11,761 nt of DNA from assembly GCA_021820805.1 (NCBI GenBank), contig JAKADF010000052.1, forward strand, positions 1 to 11,761, written 5' to 3'. The position numbers were made by a program, and so were the translations under genes. Below, piece by piece: positions 6,623-11,761 of this stretch. The notes under the pieces are model-generated. The model worked only from the letters and a program-made list of their open reading frames with translations, was not told the origin of the DNA and searched no databases. Every line of letters starts with the position of its first letter. Positions within the stretch are counted from its first letter, which is position 1. Origin of the DNA: Bacillota bacterium (lineage in GTDB: Bacteria; Bacillota; Bacilli; Alicyclobacillales; Alicyclobacillaceae).

Positions 6623-6678
6623 TATAACACCCCAAAACCCATCATTCTTCCATTCTGAGTACATAAGAGATAAGAGAT

Positions 6679-7788
6679 TTACTTTGCTGGATAAACCGCC
6701 TGACGTGAAATGTTTAGTAAAATACCGATTCCCGTTAACATGAGCGTAAGCGACGATCCACCATAACTGATAAGCGGCAATGTAATTCCTGTTGCAGGAA
6801 TCGAACCAGTCACTACACCGATATTAATTAGTACTTGAACTGCAATCATGCCTGTTATACCAACAGCAAGCAAAGAACCGAATGTATCCTTTGCATAAAT
6901 TGCAGTACGAAATCCGCGCCAAACAAGAACAGCAAACAAAAACAAGACACTTACTGCCCCTAAATAACCCAATTCTTCACCAAGAATCGAATAAATAAAA
7001 TCGGTTTGCGGCTCCGGTAAATACAAATATTTCTGCCGACTTTGTCCTAGACCAAGGCCAAGTACTCCTCCAGAGCCAAGGGCATATAACGACTGGATAA
7101 TTTGGTAGCCGGAATCAAGTGGATCTTTCCATGGGTCTAAAAAAGACACAACCCGTTCTAATCGATAAGGAGCAATTGCTATAAGCACTCCGAATCCTAA
7201 TGCTCCCGCTCCTGCTAAACCGAATAAGTGAGACATTCGCATGCCTGCCGCGAATAAAAGAATGACAGTTGTACCCATAATCACTACACTTTGTCCTAAA
7301 TCAGGTTCTAACATAATAAGCCCTATAGCAACTAAAGCTAAGAACAAAGGAGGTAACAGGCCTTTTCGAAAAGATTGCATTCTGTCTCCAGCATCAGACA
7401 GGAAATGTGCTAAAAAAATAACAAGCCCAAGTTTCGCAAACTCAGATGGCTGTATACCGAATGACCCAATGCCGAGCCACGCACGCGAACCGCCGCGAAT
7501 CGTACCAATACCCGGAATTAAAACAATTGCAAGAAACAAGAAACTTACAACTGCTATTTTAGGCGCGAGCGGTCGTAAACGATGATAATCAAAACGAGAT
7601 AACCAAAACATAGCCCCGATTCCGAGAGCGGCCCATAGCAATTGGCGCTTTGCGTATCCGAACGGATCGTGAAACTTTTGCATAGATACAACGGCACTTG
7701 CGCTGTGCACCATAACGACTCCGATACAAAGGAGTACAACTGTCACAATTACAAGCAGAGGATCGAAGGATTTTCCTGTTCGAGCCAA
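6679..7788 (-). CDS. spoVE: SEDS peptidoglycan polymerase, FtsW/SpoVE type
   Basis: This is a SEDS-family glycosyltransferase that polymerises lipid II together with a class B penicillin-binding protein. The 369 residues are mostly membrane, with about ten hydrophobic segments. Seen are QPSEFAK (113-119), LEPDLGQ (160-166), PEPQTDFIYSILGEELGY (258-275) with Asp263 as the proposed catalytic residue, and the family signature NIGVVTGSIPATGITLPLIS followed by YGG (322-344). In B. subtilis the gene at this locus is the sporulation protein spoVE, while ftsW lies elsewhere; which role this copy has cannot be told from sequence. The TTG start at 7788 is supported by GAGGAGG about ten bases upstream. 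The 86-base gap after murD holds only this site and an imperfect hairpin without a T-run. Confidence 0.93.
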   Translation of the reverse strand: MARTGKSFDPLLVIVTVVLLCIGVVMVHSASAVVSMQKFHDPFGYAKRQLLWAALGIGAMFWLSRFDYHRLRPLAPKIAVVSFLFLAIVLIPGIGTIRGGSRAWLGIGSFGIQPSEFAKLGLVIFLAHFLSDAGDRMQSFRKGLLPPLFLALVAIGLIMLEPDLGQSVVIMGTTVILLFAAGMRMSHLFGLAGAGALGFGVLIAIAPYRLERVVSFLDPWKDPLDSGYQIIQSLYALGSGGVLGLGLGQSRQKYLYLPEPQTDFIYSILGEELGYLGAVSVLFLFAVLVWRGFRTAIYAKDTFGSLLAVGITGMIAVQVLINIGVVTGSIPATGITLPLISYGGSSLTLMLTGIGILLNISRQAVYPAK

Positions 7789-7874
7789 ATCGAACGTCCC
7801 TCCTCAATTCCCTTACAGACAGGGTTATTTAGATAGGCAACCAAATAAATACCAGGTTGTCCATCTATCCGACC

Positions 7875-9254
7875 CTACAGTCTATGCACAGCATCCTTGA
7901 AAATTCGCCCTCGTTCTTCAAAGGAGTGAAACATGTCCCAGCTTGCACATGCCGGCGACAATAACACTGTATCTCCTGACTCTGCAATTTTATGAGCTTT
8001 TGCAACTGCTTCTTCAACTGTTGCCACTCGTTCCACGTGTTCGATACCGCTCTTTCTGCAAGCTGTTTCTAATTTCTCTGCAGACTGTCCGAGTAAAATT
8101 GCAACTTTTACATGTGCTTGTATGTCTTGTTCCATCGAATGAAAATCGTCTCCGCGGTCAAGACCTCCGGCAATCCAAACAATATTCTTAGGAAATGAGC
8201 GAAGAGCCCGAATTGCTGCTTCAGCATTCGTTGCCTTCGAGTCATTGTAATATTCCACTTGAGAAACGGTCCTTACATACTCTGTACGATGCTCAACTCC
8301 TCTGAATCGAGACAAAACATATTGGACATTCGATATTGAAGCGCCTGCCCAAATTGATATTGCAGCAGCTGCCAGAGCATTCTCCAAATTATGTTCTCCC
8401 TTTAGGGCAATATCCTTTGCATCTATAATTGGAGAATGAACACCATCCCTCACAAGGGAAACCACACCATTAACCAAACAAATTCCCTGAGGAAAATCAG
8501 ATGATTTACGGCTAAACCATATTATATTTGTTTGAAGATTGCTTGCTCGCTCGCGAATAGCAGCCTGGTCATAGTTCAATACCGCAAAATCTTCCTGATT
8601 CATATTTTGAAACATGCGCCATTTTGCATCTGCATAAGCCTCAAAAGAGCCATGATAATCCAAATGAGCTGTATAAAGGTTTAATAAAGCTGCGATTTTT
8701 GGTCGAAAAGTAAAAACGCCCATCAACTGGAAGCTTGATACTTCGAGCACAATTGGGTTTTGAGGGCCAACTTGTTCAACCACACCAGACAAAACGCGGC
8801 CAATGTTGCCAGCTACAACTGGCTCAAGACGCGCAGCCTCAAGAATTTCACCAACAAGTGTTGTTGTTGTTGTCTTCCCATTCGAACCTGTAATCGCATA
8901 AATTGGAGAATCCGTTACCCAAGATGCAATTTCAATTTCCGTATAAATCGGGATGCCTTTTTTCTCTGCCTCGATTAAAAGAGGCAATGTGTAGGGAATT
9001 CCGGGGTTTTTAACAACAAAATCAAAGTTTTCATTAAGCAAATCTTCTGGATGGCCGCCACAAATACAGCGAACACCCATCTCCTCCAAACTTTGCACAG
9101 TGTCCTCTACATCGTTCAAAGGTCGGCGTTCATTTACAACAACGTGAACGCCATGTTTACAAAGCAATTTAGCTGCCGCCTCACCGCTTTTTGCTAATCC
9201 CAGCACAAGCACATGTAAATCTGAACCTAATTTATTAATCATTTTATCCTTCAC
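7875..9254 (-). CDS. murD: UDP-N-acetylmuramoyl-L-alanine:D-glutamate ligase MurD
   Basis: MurD attaches D-glutamate to UDP-MurNAc-L-Ala using ATP, in the cytoplasm. The product has 459 residues: a Rossmann-like UDP-binding domain (about 12-110), the central ATPase domain with P-loop ITGSNGKTTTT (121-131), and the C-terminal domain. Other Mur ligase marks are AHLDYHGS (197-204), a probable carbamylated Lys212, KGEHNLENALAA (285-296), FRGVEHR (317-323), NDSKATN (337-343) and SPACASWDMF (433-442). The GTG at 9254 has GGCGGTG eight bases upstream. An ATG at 9242, preceded by AAGGA at a short four-base distance, is an alternative and would give 455 residues. A terminator-like hairpin ends about 20 bases before the start, leaving no room for a promoter after it. 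Confidence 0.95.
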   Translation of the reverse strand: MKDKMINKLGSDLHVLVLGLAKSGEAAAKLLCKHGVHVVVNERRPLNDVEDTVQSLEEMGVRCICGGHPEDLLNENFDFVVKNPGIPYTLPLLIEAEKKGIPIYTEIEIASWVTDSPIYAITGSNGKTTTTTLVGEILEAARLEPVVAGNIGRVLSGVVEQVGPQNPIVLEVSSFQLMGVFTFRPKIAALLNLYTAHLDYHGSFEAYADAKWRMFQNMNQEDFAVLNYDQAAIRERASNLQTNIIWFSRKSSDFPQGICLVNGVVSLVRDGVHSPIIDAKDIALKGEHNLENALAAAAISIWAGASISNVQYVLSRFRGVEHRTEYVRTVSQVEYYNDSKATNAEAAIRALRSFPKNIVWIAGGLDRGDDFHSMEQDIQAHVKVAILLGQSAEKLETACRKSGIEHVERVATVEEAVAKAHKIAESGDTVLLSPACASWDMFHSFEERGRIFKDAVHRL

Positions 9255-9274
9255 GGTTTCGCCACCGCCTACTC

Positions 9275-9301
9275 AAAAAATAATGGGCGCACAACGCCCA
9301 T
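9275..9301 (-). terminator. Terminator-like hairpin between mraY and murD
   Basis: On the minus strand ATGGGCG, loop TTGTG, CGCCCAT is a perfect 7-bp GC-rich stem, followed after TA by six T. A wobble pair plus one further pair could lengthen it. It begins 27 bases after the mraY stop and its T-run ends 20 bases before the murD GTG. The shape is that of an intrinsic terminator. Since murD and spoVE follow without space for a new promoter, partial termination (attenuation) or a role in mRNA processing seems more likely than a full stop. Confidence 0.65.
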
Positions 9302-9311
9302 CAAATAAAAC

Positions 9312-9340
9312 AATATTTCAACATTCCATTAGTATGACAA
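9312..9340 (-). promoter_or_regulatory. Weak promoter-like pair at 3' end of mraY
   Basis: TTGTCA (9335-9340) and AATATT (9312-9317) on the minus strand are separated by 17 bases, with 5 of 6 and 4 of 6 matches to sigma-A consensus. A transcript from here would start just before the hairpin in front of murD. In AT-rich sequence this level of match is common by chance. Confidence 0.2.
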
Positions 9341-10300
9341 CAATGCAAGCGTTCCAAAAGCAGTTAAGAATGTCGCCAACCAAAAACCGACTACGACTTC
9401 CCACTCAGACCAGCCAGACAACTCAAAATGATGATGAATTGGGCTCATCTTAAATACACGTTTGCCAAACTTCTGAAACGAAACTACTTGTATAATAACA
9501 GACAGCGTTTCAATGACAAAAATAAGGCCAAACAAAATAAGAGCAAGTTCACTATGCGTGAGTACTGCAACCATGGCGAGTCCGCCGCCAATTGCGAGGG
9601 ACCCAGTATCCCCCATGAAAACTTTAGCAGGATGACGATTGAAAACAAGGAATCCCAAAAGCGCACCAACCATCGCTGCACAAAATATTGCTACATCATA
9701 GTTTGTATGCCATAAAGCATATATTGCGTACGCTGAAAAAACAATTGCAGCACAGCCTGCAAGCAGCCCATCCAACCCGTCAGTCAGATTAACTCCATTT
9801 GTGGTGCCTAAAAGAATCAGTAAAAGCAAGGGCAAGTACAGCATACCTAGAGTCAAAGTGTAGTGCGTGAAAGGAATATATAACACAAACCCATCTGCTG
9901 TTCCTTCCTGGCGCCACCAGAGAAGACCAAACAGGACAAATGTTGCAATCCCTTGCCACAATAATTTTTGTTTTGCTGTTAAACCCAAATTGCGTTTCTT
10001 TACAATCTTTATAAAGTCATCCGAAAAGCCAATAAGCCCAAATGCAAGAAATGCAATCAATAGTATAATGATATCTAAGCTGGAAATTGCAAACTTCAAA
10101 GTAGAGAGGAACACCGCAATGGCGATTATAACTCCGCCCATTGTCGGCGTACCTGCTTTTACTTGGTGATGTTTTGGGCCTTCATCACGTATGCTTTGCC
10201 CAAACTTCAGCCGATGCAATATAGGAATACTTATTGGTCCAAGCAAGAGCGCAATCGCAAATGCTGCCCCCGCCGTGAGTAATAGCGCTTGTAAATCCAT
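9329..10300 (-). CDS. mraY: Phospho-N-acetylmuramoyl-pentapeptide transferase MraY
   Basis: MraY joins phospho-MurNAc-pentapeptide to undecaprenyl phosphate, making lipid I in the membrane. The 323-residue, multi-span protein matches the usual length (324 in B. subtilis). Key motifs are EGPKHHQVKAGTPTMGG (40-56), the Asp pair D94-D95 in GFSDDFIK, NLTDGLDGL (171-179), FMGDTGSLAIGG (228-239) and the histidine cluster PIHHHFE (287-293). The frame stays open to 10339, but the ATG at 10300 follows AAGGAG with an eight-base spacer and gives the typical start, MDLQALLL. It lies 59 bases after murE, a gap in which I see only the ribosome site, and is followed by a terminator-like hairpin. Confidence 0.97.
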   Translation of the reverse strand: MDLQALLLTAGAAFAIALLLGPISIPILHRLKFGQSIRDEGPKHHQVKAGTPTMGGVIIAIAVFLSTLKFAISSLDIIILLIAFLAFGLIGFSDDFIKIVKKRNLGLTAKQKLLWQGIATFVLFGLLWWRQEGTADGFVLYIPFTHYTLTLGMLYLPLLLLILLGTTNGVNLTDGLDGLLAGCAAIVFSAYAIYALWHTNYDVAIFCAAMVGALLGFLVFNRHPAKVFMGDTGSLAIGGGLAMVAVLTHSELALILFGLIFVIETLSVIIQVVSFQKFGKRVFKMSPIHHHFELSGWSEWEVVVGFWLATFLTAFGTLALLSY

Positions 10301-10359
10301 CGGCTTAACTCCTTCCAGCATGAAACTACATCCTATCATTTTACAGGTGATCTTTAGCC

Positions 10360-11761
10360 TCAGCTTCTCTTTTCAAGAATAGCTTGCTTTGCGATTTCCC
10401 TGTCATCAAAGTGATGCTTCGTCTTCCCGATGATTTGATAGTCCTCATGCCCTTTTCCGGCAATCAAAACAACATCTTTTGCTGTTGCAAGTGAAATTGC
10501 CCTGTATATAGCGGATTTACGATCCGTTATTCGTTCATACCTGTCAGCCGTTCCTTGCAAACCAGCTTCCATATCATCCAATATGGCATCTGGCTCTTCC
10601 GTTCGTGGATTGTCACTTGTAAGAATCGTAAGTTCACTGTTTTGTGTTGCAACTTTGGCCATGAGCGGCCGCTTTGTCTTATCCCTGTCTCCTCCACAGC
10701 CAGTTACAGTGATGACTTTGCCTTCCACAAACTCACGAATTGTTTGCAGTGCATTCTCTAGACTATCCGGGGTATGGGCATAATCAACAAGGACAGCAAA
10801 CGATTGACCGCAATCAACAGACTCAAGCCTCCCCGGGACACCAGGAACGCTTTCCAAGGCATTTACGATATCCTTTAACTGCAGCCCCTCAATGAGTCCC
10901 ACCGAAATTGCAGCTAATGCATTGTACACATTAAAACGGCCCGTCAAATGTAGATGCACATCCGCATCTCCGCGAAAACTTTGAACATGGAACGATACGC
11001 CTTCCGGCTTAACTCGTACATTTGTTGCTTGTATGTCAGCTTGGTTTTTGATTCCATAAGAAACATACTCCATTACAGTCTCGTTTATATAAAAAGTCCC
11101 AGCACTGTCGTCCGCATTGATAACTGCATAAGAAGCACGCCCTGTATCATCTTCATATGTATTTCCCAGACGCGAAAACAGTTTGCCTTTTGCACGCCGA
11201 TATTCATCCATGGTTTTATGAAAATCGAGATGATCCTGAGTTAGGTTTGTAAAAACAGCAATATGGAATTTCGTGCCGGCTACTCGCCCAAGTTCTAATG
11301 CGTGAGACGAAACTTCCATGATTCCATACTTGCACCCATTATCATCCATTTGGGAGATAAGAGCTTGCAATTCGACAGCTTCTGGTGTTGTATTGACAGA
11401 TGGAATTGCTTCACCACCAATACGATTTTCAATCGTTCCAATCAGTCCTGTTTTATGACCAGCTACATTTAGTATCTTCTCAATCAAATGGGTCACGGTA
11501 GTTTTTCCGTTTGTTCCAGTCACCCCAATCATTGAGACGCTCCTTGACGGATGTCGATAAAATATATCCGCTAATATACCTGAAGCGCGCTTTGTATCTG
11601 GTACTACAATTTGTGACAGCGGTATGTCAGAAATAGGCTCCTCCACAAGACATGCGATTGCCCCGTTTTTTGCAGCGCTTTGAATGAAATTATGCCCATC
11701 AACCGTATAGCCGCGAATCGCGATAAACATGCTTCCCGGACGGGCACGCCTTGAATCAGTC
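10360..11761 (-). CDS. murE: UDP-MurNAc-tripeptide synthetase MurE, meso-DAP type (5' end beyond window)
   Basis: MurE adds the third stem-peptide residue to UDP-MurNAc-L-Ala-D-Glu using ATP. The frame runs from the stop at 10360 through the right edge: 466 visible residues plus one base. It opens TDSRRARPGSMFIAIRGYTV, the DSR..PG..F.A..G pattern close to the N-terminus, so an inner Met at 11730 is not the start and roughly 20 residues are missing compared with B. subtilis (494). In visible numbering the P-loop GVTGTNGKTT is at 79-88, SVNTTPEAVELQ follows at 121-132, DHLDFH is at 176-181 with the probable carbamylated Lys at 191, and SDNPRTEEPD is at 382-391. DNPR is the specificity motif of meso-diaminopimelate ligases, so this organism should have DAP-type peptidoglycan. 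The C-terminus shows GKGHEDYQI. Confidence 0.96.
   Translation of the reverse strand, partial: TDSRRARPGSMFIAIRGYTVDGHNFIQSAAKNGAIACLVEEPISDIPLSQIVVPDTKRASGILADIFYRHPSRSVSMIGVTGTNGKTTVTHLIEKILNVAGHKTGLIGTIENRIGGEAIPSVNTTPEAVELQALISQMDDNGCKYGIMEVSSHALELGRVAGTKFHIAVFTNLTQDHLDFHKTMDEYRRAKGKLFSRLGNTYEDDTGRASYAVINADDSAGTFYINETVMEYVSYGIKNQADIQATNVRVKPEGVSFHVQSFRGDADVHLHLTGRFNVYNALAAISVGLIEGLQLKDIVNALESVPGVPGRLESVDCGQSFAVLVDYAHTPDSLENALQTIREFVEGKVITVTGCGGDRDKTKRPLMAKVATQNSELTILTSDNPRTEEPDAILDDMEAGLQGTADRYERITDRKSAIYRAISLATAKDVVLIAGKGHEDYQIIGKTKHHFDDREIAKQAILEKRS

Noticed and set aside
6621..6629. TGTTATAAT, a perfect extended -10, at the murG start
   Set aside because: The -10 overlaps the murG ATG, so transcription would begin inside the gene. 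The -35 position (AAGAAT) is poor. Most likely it is a coincidence of the start-codon context.
7789..7874. Imperfect hairpin in the murD-spoVE gap
   Set aside because: The pairing needs bulges, the loop is long, and no T-run follows, so it supports neither a terminator nor a known RNA element.
1..11761. Search for mobile elements, CRISPR arrays, tRNA/rRNA genes, phage genes or an undescribed protein system
   Set aside because: Coding sequence of recognised dcw genes fills nearly the whole window, the gaps are all under 240 bases, and none shows direct-repeat arrays, transposase fragments or RNA gene motifs.

Overview
The window is a stretch of the division and cell wall (dcw) cluster of a Gram-positive, spore-forming-type bacterium. 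Eleven genes fill it and all lie on the minus strand, so transcription runs from right to left in these coordinates. Three things point to Bacillales: the gene order; the trio of two DUF881 proteins plus the small basic protein (Sbp) between divIB and ftsA, as in Bacillus subtilis; and strong AGGAGG-type ribosome sites. The DNPR motif in MurE predicts meso-diaminopimelate peptidoglycan. Base composition is moderate to low GC by eye. The exact genus cannot be read from the sequence; a relative of the Alicyclobacillaceae is a guess.

In transcription order the window holds murE (5' end cut by the right edge), mraY, murD, spoVE/ftsW, murG, murA, divIB (ftsQ), two tandem DUF881 genes (ylxW- and ylxX-like), sbp, and ftsA (3' end cut by the left edge). 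Together they make lipid II and build the division machine. MurA commits UDP-GlcNAc to the wall pathway. MurD and MurE add D-Glu and meso-DAP. MraY and MurG make lipid I and lipid II on the inner membrane face. The SEDS protein polymerises lipid II, while DivIB and FtsA belong to the divisome.

The protein content is ordinary core genome: I see no mobile element, CRISPR array, RNA gene or undescribed protein system. The points worth attention are in the control layer. Hairpins resembling intrinsic terminators sit at three internal junctions (mraY|murD, murG|murA, murA|divIB), so the cluster looks divided into sub-operons or attenuated segments rather than being one simple operon. murA occupies the slot that murB holds in B. 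subtilis and has its own roughly 180-nt leader with a consensus TTGACA and a 7-bp inverted repeat beside its ribosome site. A sigma-H-like promoter may lie before ftsA. Seven of the ten visible start codons are GTG or TTG. The sbp start overlaps the stop of the preceding gene as GTGA. Several starts were moved inward from the longest possible frame because a good ribosome site decides them.

No gene-free stretch exceeds 300 bases. The longest is about 230 bases between murG and murA.
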